Below are positions 56,731 through 64,000 of a DNA stretch of 64,000 nt, piece by piece. Under the pieces are notes generated by a model. That model worked only from the letters and a program-made list of their open reading frames with translations. It ran no database searches and was not told where the DNA came from. The position numbers and the translations under genes were made by a program. The first letter of the stretch is position 1. Every line of letters starts with the position of its first letter. Source of the DNA: Isoptericola sp. BMS4 (GTDB taxonomy: Bacteria > Actinomycetota > Actinomycetes > Actinomycetales > Cellulomonadaceae); assembly GCF_011634835.1 (NCBI RefSeq), contig NZ_SIRP01000001.1, forward strand, positions 2,497,025 to 2,561,024, in the 5' to 3' direction.

Positions 56731-57357
56731 CTACGTCCCTACGCGCAACAGGGCCTCGACCGTCCGTCCGGCGAGCCTGTCGCGTCCCCGCAGGCCCGCG
56801 AGCTCCAGCAGGAACGCCAGGCCGACGACCCGTCCTCCGGACCGCTCCACGAGCTCGGCTGCGGCCTCCGCGGTGCCGCCCGTCGCCAGGACGTCGTCCA
56901 CCAGGAGAACACGCGAGCCCGGGCGCAGTGTTCCCGTGCGCAGCTCGATCGCCGCCGAGCCGTACTCGAGGGCGTAGTCCACGCGCTCCACCGGCGGGGG
57001 CAGCTTGCCGGCCTTGCGCAGCGGCAGGAACCCGACGCCGAGCCTGGTGGCCAGCGGGGCACCCAGGAGGAACCCCCGCGCCTCCATGCCGGCGACGACG
57101 TCGACCCGCCCGTCGAGCGGCTCGGTCCCGTCCGGCCCGGGCAGGTGGAGGCGGGCGAACGCCTCGACGACGTCGGCCAGCGCGGGCCCGTCGGCGAGCA
57201 GGGGCGTGATGTCGCGGAAGACGACCGGCGGGTGCGGGTAGTCCGGCACGTCGCGGATCAGCGCCCTGATCTCCGCGGCCCGGCCCTCCCCCAGGCCGAC
57301 GATCGCGTCGAGCGCGATGTCGTCGGCCGTGGGGGCTGCGCGGTCGTCGTGCGCCAT
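56731..57357 (-). CDS. apt: Adenine phosphoribosyltransferase
   Basis: 208 aa. [29 protein letters not shown] and the PRPP motif [18 protein letters not shown] are diagnostic. It salvages adenine to AMP. The start is uncertain: ATG 57357 is given, GTG 57369 is as good; both add an Ala/Asp-rich tail before the conserved part. It lies 17 nt downstream of secF on the same strand. Confidence 0.96.
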   Translation of the reverse strand: MAHDDRAAPTADDIALDAIVGLGEGRAAEIRALIRDVPDYPHPPVVFRDITPLLADGPALADVVEAFARLHLPGPDGTEPLDGRVDVVAGMEARGFLLGAPLATRLGVGFLPLRKAGKLPPPVERVDYALEYGSAAIELRTGTLRPGSRVLLVDDVLATGGTAEAAAELVERSGGRVVGLAFLLELAGLRGRDRLAGRTVEALLRVGT

Positions 57358-57373
57358 CGGCTCGGCCACGCCG

Positions 57374-58471
57374 TCAGTTCCCGCGCCGGCGTCGCGGCTG
57401 CGCACCCTGCCCCTGGTGGCTGCCAGGGATCAGCTGCGCCGACCCGGTCGCCGACGCCGCGAGCTCGGCCTCGTGCCCGCCCTCGGCCGCGAGCTCGGCG
57501 CGGGCTGCGAGGACGGAGCGCGTGTGCGCGGCGATCTTCGGCTCCCGTGCCCGCAGGGCGACGTCCAGCGGGGTGGCCAGGAAGATCGACGACGCCGCGC
57601 CCACCGCGATCCCGACGAACAGCGACAGCGACAGGTCCCGCAGCGTGCCGGCGCCCAGCCACAGCGCGCCGACGAAGAGGATCCCCGCGACGGGCAGGAG
57701 CGCCACGACGGACGTGTTGATCGACCGCACCAGGGTCTGGTTGACCGCGAGGTTGGCCCGCTCCTCGTACGTGCTGCGGGACTGCGTCAGCAGGTCCGCG
57801 GTGTTCTCGCGCACCTTGTCGAAGACGACCATCTTGTCGTAGAGCGAGAAGCCGAGGATCGTCAGGAAGCCGATGACGGTCGACGGCGTGACCTCCCAGC
57901 CGATGAGCGCGTAGACGCCGGCGGAGATCAGCAGGTCGGACAGCATCGCGACGATGGCCGCCACCGACATCCGCCACGCCCGGAAGTACACGGCCATGAA
58001 CAGCGCGGCGGCGACGACGAAGACGACCGTGCCCCACAGCGCCCGCGTCGAGACGCCGGCACCCCACGTGGGGCCGACGAACGACGTCGACACGGCGGAA
58101 GGCTCCACGTCGTACGCGCCTGCCAGCGCGTCGACGAGGGCGGTCTCGTCGTCCCCGGTGACCTGCTCGGTCTGCACCCGCACCGCGCTGCCGCCGACGA
58201 CGGCCACGCGCGGCTCCTCGCCGGGCAGCACCTCCTGGACCGCCTCGACGGCGGGGTCCTGGTCGGTGGTCGAGACACCGGACACGGTGAACTCGCTGCC
58301 GCCGCGGAAGTCGATGCCGAGGGTCAGCCCCTTGATGCCCAGCACCAGGATCGACGCGATCGCGAGGAGGCCCACGATCGTGAACCAGCGCTTGCGTCGC
58401 TGGACGATCGGGTAGGACCGGCGGCCGGTGTACAGGTCGTTGCCCCACTGGGCGAAGGTCATGCCCGCCAT
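57374..58471 (-). CDS. secF: Protein translocase subunit SecF
   Basis: 365 aa. Six transmembrane segments with the SecF signature LGIDFRGGSEF in the first periplasmic loop and GFSLYDKMVVFDKVREN. With SecD and YajC it uses the proton gradient to pull exported proteins. The ATG shares one base with the secD stop (TGATG). A 50-aa Gln/Glu/Ala-rich cytoplasmic tail is extra. Confidence 0.96.
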   Translation of the reverse strand: MAGMTFAQWGNDLYTGRRSYPIVQRRKRWFTIVGLLAIASILVLGIKGLTLGIDFRGGSEFTVSGVSTTDQDPAVEAVQEVLPGEEPRVAVVGGSAVRVQTEQVTGDDETALVDALAGAYDVEPSAVSTSFVGPTWGAGVSTRALWGTVVFVVAAALFMAVYFRAWRMSVAAIVAMLSDLLISAGVYALIGWEVTPSTVIGFLTILGFSLYDKMVVFDKVRENTADLLTQSRSTYEERANLAVNQTLVRSINTSVVALLPVAGILFVGALWLGAGTLRDLSLSLFVGIAVGAASSIFLATPLDVALRAREPKIAAHTRSVLAARAELAAEGGHEAELAASATGSAQLIPGSHQGQGAQPRRRRGN

Positions 58472-60603
58472 CAGCGGCTCTCCTCGTTCTCGTCCACGGC
58501 CACCGGCTCGGTGGTCGTGGGCTCGTCGGCGGCCGGCGTGCCGGCCGCCTCCGCCTCGGCGGCCTTGCGCTCCGCGGCCCGACGCTCGGCGATGGTCAGA
58601 CGTCGTCCGCTCGCGTCCGTCCGCGGTGCGGTGCCGGACGCGGTGCCCGGTGCGGGACCGGACACGGACGCCGTGGCGGGCTCCCGCGCCGGCTCGTCGG
58701 CCGGCTCCGCCGGCGTCGAGGGCACGCCCGCCGGTGCGGCGGGCCCCGCGGGGACGGGCTCGGGTGTCCGCACGCGACCGGCGCCCACGTACCGTGGGCC
58801 GCTGCCGACACGCAGGCGCTCCGGGGAGAGGCCGGACCAGCGGTGGCCGCCGGCGAAGAAGGGGATCTTCGTGAGGATCTCCATCATCGGGTGCGTGAAC
58901 CAGAAGACCACCATGACGTCGATGATCGTCGTCAGCCCGAGGGTGAAGGCGAAGCCCTGCACGCCGCCGACGGCGAGGAAGTACAGGATGATCGCCGAGA
59001 TCAGGGTGACCGACTTCGCGGCGAGGACCGTGCGTCGAGCGCGGTTCCAGCCCCGCTCCACGGCGTACGAGAGCGTCCGCCCGTCCCGGATCTCGTCGCG
59101 GATGCGTTCGAAGTACACGATGAACGAGTCCGCGGTGAAGCCGATCGCCACGATGAGTCCGGCGACGCCCGCGAGGGACAGCCGGTAGCCCATCGTCCAC
59201 GACAGCAGCGCGATCGCCAGGTAGGTGATCGCGCCCGCCACGACGAGCGAGCCCACCGTCAGCAGGCCCAGCGACCGGTACTGGAAGAGCGAGTACACGA
59301 CCACGAGCACCATGCCGACGAGGCCGGCGATCAGGCCGTTGCGCAGCTGCTCGGAGCCGAGGGTCGCGGAGATCTGCTCCTGGCTCTGCACGTCGAACGC
59401 GATCGGCAGGGCGCCGAAGCTCAGCTGGTTCGCGAGCGTGGCGGCGGTCTCCTGCGTGAAACTGCCGGAGATCTGCGCCTGACCGTTGGTGATGGGGTCG
59501 TTGACCTGCGGGGCGGAGACCACGAGACCGTCGAGCACGATGGCGAACTGGTTGCGCGGCGGCTCGAGGGTGATGAGGCGTTCGGTGGTCTCGCGGAACT
59601 CGGTGGTGCCCTCGGAGTCGAAGTCGAGCATCACGCCCCACTCGTTGGTCACCGTGCCGTTGGGTCCGGGCACGAGGCCCGAGCTGGCGGACGCGATGTG
59701 GGTGCCGTCGACCTCCATCGGCCCGAGGATGTACTTCAGCGAGCCGTCCTCGGAGCAGGTGACGAGCACCTTGTCGGGGTCGTCCCCGCCGCCGCCGACG
59801 AGGTTCTTCTCCTCGGAACAGTCGAGCGCCTCGAACTCCTGCTGGACCTCGGGGGTGATCTGTGCGAGGTCGCTCGGGTCGGTGGCCTCGGCGTCGCCGG
59901 AGCCCTGGGACGGCTCGGGGGACGGCGTCGCGTCCTGCGCGTCGCCCGTCCCGGTCGCCGTCGCGGTCGCCTCCGGGGTGGCGTCGTCGGTGGCGGCCAC
60001 GATCGGCCCGCCCGCGCCCTTGCCGTTGGGGCTGGAGTCGACGTCGTCGCCCGACGCCTCGTCGTTCGACGCCTTGTCGTTCGAGCCGTCGCCCTTCGAC
60101 TGGTCCTTCCCGTCGCCGGAGCCGGCGCCCTCGCTCGGCTCGGTGGACGGGTCCGCGGACGGCTCGGGCGTGGGGGTCCCGACGTTGTACGTCAGGACGG
60201 GGCGGAAGCGCATCTGCGCCGGCTGGGCGACGAGGTCGATCGTCTCCTGGTCCACCTCACCGGGGATCCCGACGACGATGTTGTTCTGCCCCTGACTGGT
60301 GATCTCCGCCTCGGCGACACCGGAGGAGTCGATGCGCTGCCGGATGACGTTGATCGCCTCGGGCACCGTCTCGTCGGTGATCTCGGAGCCGTCGGTGGTG
60401 ACGGGCTCGAGGATGATCTGCGTCCCGCCCTGCAGGTCCAGCGCCAGCCCGGGGGCGAAGCTCGCCCCGTCCGGGTTGTCGTCCGACTTGCCGTCGAAGT
60501 ACACCCCGGCGGCCAGGGCGACGAACGGCAGCAGGATCGTCAGGATCGTGAAGACGACGAGCGTGCGTACCGGACGCGAGCGCTTCGTGCGTGAGTTGGC
60601 CAA
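58471..60603 (-). CDS. secD: Protein translocase subunit SecD
   Basis: 710 aa. TM1 near 14-34, then LDLQGGTQIILEP and the P1 domain, and the C-terminal five-helix core (VGMVLVVVYSLFQYRSLGLL, AIGFTADSFIVYFERIRDE). About 95 residues of Ser/Asp/Gly/Pro low-complexity sequence (roughly 145-240) are inserted in the extracytoplasmic part, and a 100-aa Pro/Ala/Glu-rich cytoplasmic tail follows the last helix. The start is TTG 60603 with GGAAGAGAAG upstream. Confidence 0.96.
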   Translation of the reverse strand: MANSRTKRSRPVRTLVVFTILTILLPFVALAAGVYFDGKSDDNPDGASFAPGLALDLQGGTQIILEPVTTDGSEITDETVPEAINVIRQRIDSSGVAEAEITSQGQNNIVVGIPGEVDQETIDLVAQPAQMRFRPVLTYNVGTPTPEPSADPSTEPSEGAGSGDGKDQSKGDGSNDKASNDEASGDDVDSSPNGKGAGGPIVAATDDATPEATATATGTGDAQDATPSPEPSQGSGDAEATDPSDLAQITPEVQQEFEALDCSEEKNLVGGGGDDPDKVLVTCSEDGSLKYILGPMEVDGTHIASASSGLVPGPNGTVTNEWGVMLDFDSEGTTEFRETTERLITLEPPRNQFAIVLDGLVVSAPQVNDPITNGQAQISGSFTQETAATLANQLSFGALPIAFDVQSQEQISATLGSEQLRNGLIAGLVGMVLVVVYSLFQYRSLGLLTVGSLVVAGAITYLAIALLSWTMGYRLSLAGVAGLIVAIGFTADSFIVYFERIRDEIRDGRTLSYAVERGWNRARRTVLAAKSVTLISAIILYFLAVGGVQGFAFTLGLTTIIDVMVVFWFTHPMMEILTKIPFFAGGHRWSGLSPERLRVGSGPRYVGAGRVRTPEPVPAGPAAPAGVPSTPAEPADEPAREPATASVSGPAPGTASGTAPRTDASGRRLTIAERRAAERKAAEAEAAGTPAADEPTTTEPVAVDENEESR

Positions 60604-60622
60604 CTTCTTCTCTTCCCGTGTG

Positions 60623-60678
60623 CGTGCCCGCCGCGGCGGGCACGTGCGGCGCCGGCCGGGTCACCCCGACCGGCGCGG
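60623..60678 (-). other. Two tandem hairpins between yajC and secD
   Basis: A 22-bp perfect palindrome (60623-60644, CGTGCCCGCCG and its complement) and a second stem of GCGCCGG/CCGGCGC type (about 60650-60678). They lie in the mRNA between yajC and secD, 20 nt before the secD start. Confidence 0.6.
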
Positions 60679-60718
60679 TGTCAGTGCGGACGGCCTCGTG
60701 CGCCGCCCTCGCGTTCCG

Positions 60719-61165
60719 CTACTTGCCGGCGCCGGGCTCGTCGTCGTCCCGACGCTGCTGCTCGCGGTACACGCGCTGCGCGGTGTCCAGCGAGGACAGG
60801 TCGTCGGGGACGTCGACGGGATCGTCGCCGGGGGTGATCGTACCGGTCTTCGAGCCCTCTTCTGTGACGTCGGTCTCGTCGGCGACCTCGTCGGCCTCCT
60901 CGGCCGGCGTGTCGACGCGCTTGGCGATCGCCGCGCGGAGCCAGCGGGTCTGGTTGCCCGGGGTGGACTCGATGGTGACGGTGTCGCTCGCCTCGTCGAT
61001 CTCCACGACGGTCCCGAACAGGCCCGACCCCGTCATGACCTCCTGGCCGGGAGCGAGCTGCGAGCGGAACTCCTGCTGTGCGCGCTGCTGCTTGCGGGTC
61101 CGCGAGCTCATGAAGAACATGAGGCCGGCGAGCACCACGAAGAGAATGATGAGGGTGGGGTCCAC
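60719..61165 (-). CDS. yajC: Preprotein translocase subunit YajC
   Basis: 148 aa. One N-terminal transmembrane segment (LIILFVVLAGLMFFMSSR), then QLAPGQEVMTGSGLFGTVVEIDE, the YajC core. The acidic C-terminal tail (VADETDVTEEGS) is typical of actinobacteria. I chose GTG 61165, with AAGGAC upstream; the longer frame begins with low-complexity sequence. Confidence 0.94.
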   Translation of the reverse strand: MDPTLIILFVVLAGLMFFMSSRTRKQQRAQQEFRSQLAPGQEVMTGSGLFGTVVEIDEASDTVTIESTPGNQTRWLRAAIAKRVDTPAEEADEVADETDVTEEGSKTGTITPGDDPVDVPDDLSSLDTAQRVYREQQRRDDDEPGAGK

Positions 61166-61288
61166 GGTCCGTCCTTGTCTGTCGTCGCTGCTCGCCCGGT
61201 GTCGGCCAGCGGGCGAGCGTCGGGGCACGCCAGGGCGGCGCGCCGAGCGCAGGTCGTGCGCGTACGGGCCCCAACGAGCCGTGCGCCC

Positions 61289-61329
61289 GTCGGGTTCCGT
61301 CCCCGCCCACGGGTGGGCCGGAACCCGAC
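61289..61329 (-). terminator. Terminator downstream of ruvB
   Basis: 11-bp perfect arms (61289-61299, 61319-61329) with an inner GCCCAC/GTGGGC stem, 5 nt after the ruvB stop. The ruvB stop also forms part of a TAGACT that could serve yajC transcription. Confidence 0.75.
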
Positions 61330-61333
61330 CAGT

Positions 61334-62434
61334 CTAGGCGTCCGGGGACGGGCTCGGGGCGGCGTCGAAGAGCGAGCCTGCGGCGGGCACGCCCCACGCC
61401 CCGGGAGGCGGCTGGATGCCGATGTGCTGCCAGGCCGCGGCCGTGGCCACCCTGCCCCGCGGCGTGCGGGCGAGGAGGCCCTCGCGCACGAGGTAGGGCT
61501 CGGCGACGGTCTCCACGGTGTCCGGCTCCTCGCCGACGGTCATGGCCAGGGTCGTCAGGCCGACGGGACCGCCGGCGAACCGCCGGCACACGGCGTCGAG
61601 GACGGCGCGGTCGAGGCGGTCCAAGCCGATCGGGTCGACCTCGTAGACCTCCAGCGCGGCCCGCGCGGCCCGCAGGTCCAGCACGCCGTCGCCCCGCACC
61701 TGCGCCCAGTCGCGGACGCGCCGCAGGAGCCGGTTCGCGATGCGAGGGGTGCCGCGCGAGCGGCCGGCGATCTCGTGCGCCGCGCCGTGCGCGATCTCGA
61801 CGCCGAGGAGCCCGGCCGAGCGCAGGATGACCCGTTCGAGCTCCGCCGCCTCGTAGAAGTCCAGGTGCCCGGTGAAGCCGAACCGGTCGCGCAACGGCGC
61901 GGGCAGGAGCCCGGAGCGCGTGGTGGCGCCGACGGCGGTGAACGGCGGGAGCGTGAGGGGGATCGCGCTCGCCCCGGCACCCTTGCCGACGACGACGTCC
62001 ACCCGGAAGTCCTCCATCGCCACGTACAGCAGCTCCTCGGCGGGGCGGGCGAGGCGATGGATCTCGTCGATGAAGAGCACCTCGCCCTCCTCGAGGGAGG
62101 ACAGGACGGCGGCGAGGTCGCCGGCGTGCTGGATCGCGGGTCCGCTCGTGACGCGCAGGGACGTCCCCAGCTCGGCCGCGACGATCATCGCGAGCGTCGT
62201 CTTGCCGAGCCCGGGGGGCCCGGAGAGCAGCACGTGGTCGGGGGCGGCGTCGCGCGCCATGGCGGCCTGCAGCACCAGGGACAGCTGGTCGCGGACCACC
62301 TGCTGGCCCACGAAATCGTCCAGCTTCTTGGGCCGCAGCGCGGCCTCGGCCGCGCGCTCGACGTCGTCGGCAGCGCCGGAGACGATCCGCTCTCCCCCGT
62401 ACCCTGCTGGGTCTGGGCCGGCGTCCTCAACCAC
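61334..62434 (-). CDS. ruvB: Holliday junction branch-migration ATPase RuvB
   Basis: 366 aa. [19 protein letters not shown], Walker [19 protein letters not shown], Walker [11 protein letters not shown], sensor [18 protein letters not shown] and the C-terminal wing ([15 protein letters not shown]). GTG 62434 overlaps ruvA by 8 nt; the first 20 residues are not conserved. Confidence 0.97.
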   Translation of the reverse strand: MVEDAGPDPAGYGGERIVSGAADDVERAAEAALRPKKLDDFVGQQVVRDQLSLVLQAAMARDAAPDHVLLSGPPGLGKTTLAMIVAAELGTSLRVTSGPAIQHAGDLAAVLSSLEEGEVLFIDEIHRLARPAEELLYVAMEDFRVDVVVGKGAGASAIPLTLPPFTAVGATTRSGLLPAPLRDRFGFTGHLDFYEAAELERVILRSAGLLGVEIAHGAAHEIAGRSRGTPRIANRLLRRVRDWAQVRGDGVLDLRAARAALEVYEVDPIGLDRLDRAVLDAVCRRFAGGPVGLTTLAMTVGEEPDTVETVAEPYLVREGLLARTPRGRVATAAAWQHIGIQPPPGAWGVPAAGSLFDAAPSPSPDA

Positions 62435-63077
62435 GGTGCCCGCCCAGGGCACGCAGCGAGGCGCGCAGCGTGGCGGCGACGTCGACCGGACCGGACGTGC
62501 CGTCCTGGTCGCCGGCGTGGCGGTCCGCGAGGACCCGGTCGACGGCGTCCTGAGCGACCTTGGCGGCCCAGCCGAGCCCGACCAGGGCCTCGACGACCTG
62601 CTCGCGGCCCGGGTCGCCCGCGCCGGGAGGCGTCTCGGGCGACGGCGGGGTCCCGTCCGTGCCGGGGGCCCCGGTCGGCGCACCGAGCCGGCCGCCGAGC
62701 TCGAGGACGAGCCGCTGCGCGCTCTTGGGCCCGACGCCGGGGATCCGCCGCAGCGCCGCGAGGTCCTCCTCGGCCACGGCACGGCGCAGCGCGTCGGGAG
62801 TGAGCACCGCGAGCATGGCCAGCGCGATGCGCGGCCCGACCCCGGAGACCGACTGGGCGGTCTCGAAGACCTCGCGCTCGTCGGCGTCCGCGAAGCCGTA
62901 GACCGTCATCGAGTCCTCGCGCACGACGAGGGTGGTGTGCAGCTGGGCGCGCTCGCCGACGCGCAGCCCGGCGAGGGTGCCGGGGGTGGCGTGCACGAGG
63001 TAGCCGACGCCGCCGACGTCCAGCACGGCCCGCTCCAGGGTCACGTGGCTGACCGTGCCTGTCAGGGAGGCGATCAC
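62427..63077 (-). CDS. ruvA: Holliday junction DNA-binding protein RuvA
   Basis: 216 aa. [20 protein letters not shown], two HhH motifs ([29 protein letters not shown]), a Pro/Gly/Asp-rich linker and the C-terminal domain III ([10 protein letters not shown]). GTG 63077 with GGAAGGA upstream. Unusually, it is 110 nt downstream of ruvC with its own -10 and a near-consensus LexA box. Confidence 0.96.
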   Translation of the reverse strand: MIASLTGTVSHVTLERAVLDVGGVGYLVHATPGTLAGLRVGERAQLHTTLVVREDSMTVYGFADADEREVFETAQSVSGVGPRIALAMLAVLTPDALRRAVAEEDLAALRRIPGVGPKSAQRLVLELGGRLGAPTGAPGTDGTPPSPETPPGAGDPGREQVVEALVGLGWAAKVAQDAVDRVLADRHAGDQDGTSGPVDVAATLRASLRALGGHRG

Positions 63078-63091
63078 CGCTGGTCCTTCCG

Positions 63092-63119
63092 TCGAACACC
63101 CGTGCGAGCCGTCACTCTA
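63092..63119 (-). promoter_or_regulatory. ruvAB promoter with near-consensus LexA box
   Basis: TAGAGT -10 (63119-63114) is followed on the minus strand by TCGCACGGGTGTTCGA (63107-63092), which matches TCGAAC-N4-GTTCGA at 11 of 12 fixed bases. It ends 15 nt before the ruvA start, where a bound LexA would block transcription. Confidence 0.55.
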
Positions 63120-63187
63120 ACAACCGGTGCCGACAGGCGGGGCCAGGACACGGCCGTCGGGGCGGGCCTCGGACGGGCGCGCGGCGG

Positions 63188-63778
63188 TCAGCGGCCGGTG
63201 CTCGCCGGGGCGCCGCGGTGGGACCCGCGGCGCGCTGCCTGCTCGGCGGCCGCCCAGGCCCGCTGGGCGGGCGTGAGCTCGTTCCGCTCGCCGCCCTGCA
63301 GCGCCCCGGCGGGCCGCCACAGGTGGGTGACGCCGAGGGCGAGCGCGTCGGCCGCGTCGGCGGGCCTTGGCAGGTCGTCGAGGCCGAGGATGCTCGCGAC
63401 CATGCGCTGCACCTGCTCCTTGCCGGCCCGCCCCGAGCCGGTGACGGCGGCCTTGACCTCGCTCGGGGTGTGCATAGCGACGGGCACCCCGCGGCGGGCG
63501 GCGGCGACCATCGCCAGCCCGGCGACCTGCGCGGTGCCCATGACGGTGCCCCGGTTGTTCTGCGCGAACACCCGCTCCACGGCCACGACGTCGGGCACGT
63601 GCCGGTCCATCCAGGCGTCGAGCCCCTCGGAGATCGCCAGCAGCCGCAGGTCCACGCTGGTGCCCGGGTCGCTGCGCAGCACCCCGACGTCGACCAGCAC
63701 AGCCTTCCGGCCTCGAGCCGAGTCGACGACGCCGACACCGCACCGGGTCAGTCCCGGGTCCACCCCCAGCACACGCAC
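63188..63778 (-). CDS. ruvC: Holliday junction resolvase RuvC
   Basis: 196 aa. [17 protein letters not shown] (Asp7), [12 protein letters not shown] (catalytic Glu), and the pair of Asp in [16 protein letters not shown]. It resolves junctions loaded with RuvAB. GTG 63778. The upstream 220 bp contain no yebC gene, which often precedes ruvC. Confidence 0.96.
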   Translation of the reverse strand: MRVLGVDPGLTRCGVGVVDSARGRKAVLVDVGVLRSDPGTSVDLRLLAISEGLDAWMDRHVPDVVAVERVFAQNNRGTVMGTAQVAGLAMVAAARRGVPVAMHTPSEVKAAVTGSGRAGKEQVQRMVASILGLDDLPRPADAADALALGVTHLWRPAGALQGGERNELTPAQRAWAAAEQAARRGSHRGAPASTGR

Positions 63779-63799
63779 GCCGTCACCATCTCACGGGGC

Positions 63800-64000
63800 G
63801 TGGACACTCCCCCGCAGGCACGACGGGACAGCCGCGCGCCCGGAGCTGCTCCCCCGCGCCATCCCTGGCACGAGGACTGGTTCGTCGAGCAGGCCTGGCA
63901 CCCGCGAGGCGACGAAGCGGGCGTGCCGGAGGGTCCGTGTCGAGAGGCTGGTCGGGCCTGGCGGGAGCCGCGAGGAACGAGCGGCGGATGGCGTGCCTCG
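63800..64000 (+). CDS. Possible start of a divergent gene (open to the window edge)
   Basis: From GTG 63800 a frame of 67 codons stays open to the end. It contains a Trp-rich segment (HPWHEDWFVEQAWHPRGDE) that I do not recognise. There is no strong Shine-Dalgarno, and open frames are common at this base composition, so it may not be a gene. Confidence 0.25.
   Translation, partial: MDTPPQARRDSRAPGAAPPRHPWHEDWFVEQAWHPRGDEAGVPEGPCREAGRAWREPRGTSGGWRAS

Noticed and set aside
63891..63983. Two similar segments beginning GCCTGGC
   Set aside because: Several mismatches and shifts; within the noise of this base composition.

Overview
The window is chromosomal DNA of a very high-G+C Gram-positive bacterium. 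Third codon positions are almost all G or C, GTG and TTG starts are frequent, and the gene order is actinobacterial. The backbone, read right to left as ruvC-ruvA-ruvB-yajC-secD-secF-apt-relA, cyclophilin-MBL hydrolase-hisS, aspS, rarA, rpsD, alaS-ruvX-mltG-aroE, aroC-aroK-aroB, aroQ, efp-nusB, follows the order known from Mycobacterium and other actinobacteria. Micrococcales (Cellulomonadaceae/Promicromonosporaceae-like) is the best guess, but the sequence alone does not settle the genus. I see no phage, insertion sequence, CRISPR array, rRNA or tRNA.

Layout. 1-5692 (- strand) is the pyrimidine operon pyrR-pyrB-pyrC-(PH-like membrane protein)-carA-carB. Its genes overlap by 1-4 nt, and carB runs off the left edge. 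5936-8328 holds nusB, efp, a SatD-like HTH protein and aroQ. 8350-17890 is a first accessory block: soxR with a perfect SoxR box facing a quinone oxidoreductase and an MFS pump, then a BBE-type flavoprotein, an F420-type PPOX protein, an ECF41-like sigma factor, a UMF1 transporter, a lipase-like hydrolase and a GDPD phosphodiesterase. 17960-29657 is core: the shikimate genes, mltG, ruvX, alaS, rpsD and rarA.

29787-34048 is a second accessory block: a response regulator, a histidine kinase and a TAXI solute receptor in one operon, then a GalE-like protein lacking the catalytic Tyr and Lys. aspS and a GNAT gene follow. 36979-45217 is a third accessory block: a second PPOX protein, a TPP riboswitch with a terminator-like platform before ykoEDC, a LexA-boxed Rv2578c-type radical SAM gene facing a phosphotransferase, a sulfotransferase and a permuted NlpC/P60 protein.

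45588-63778 is again core (hisS, MBL, cyclophilin, DUF349, relA, apt, secFD, yajC, ruvBAC). The usual relA-cyclophilin neighbourhood is interrupted at 50629-54240 by an AbiEi-like protein, an NHEJ primase-polymerase, a DHFR-like reductase and an LigC-type ATP-dependent ligase.

Regulation readable from sequence includes the SoxR box, a perfect and a near-perfect LexA box, the TPP riboswitch, a pyrR leader with mutually exclusive stems, a long rpsD leader, many leaderless promoters (a TAnnnT box 6-7 nt before the start codon) and several unusually long perfect inverted repeats at gene ends.
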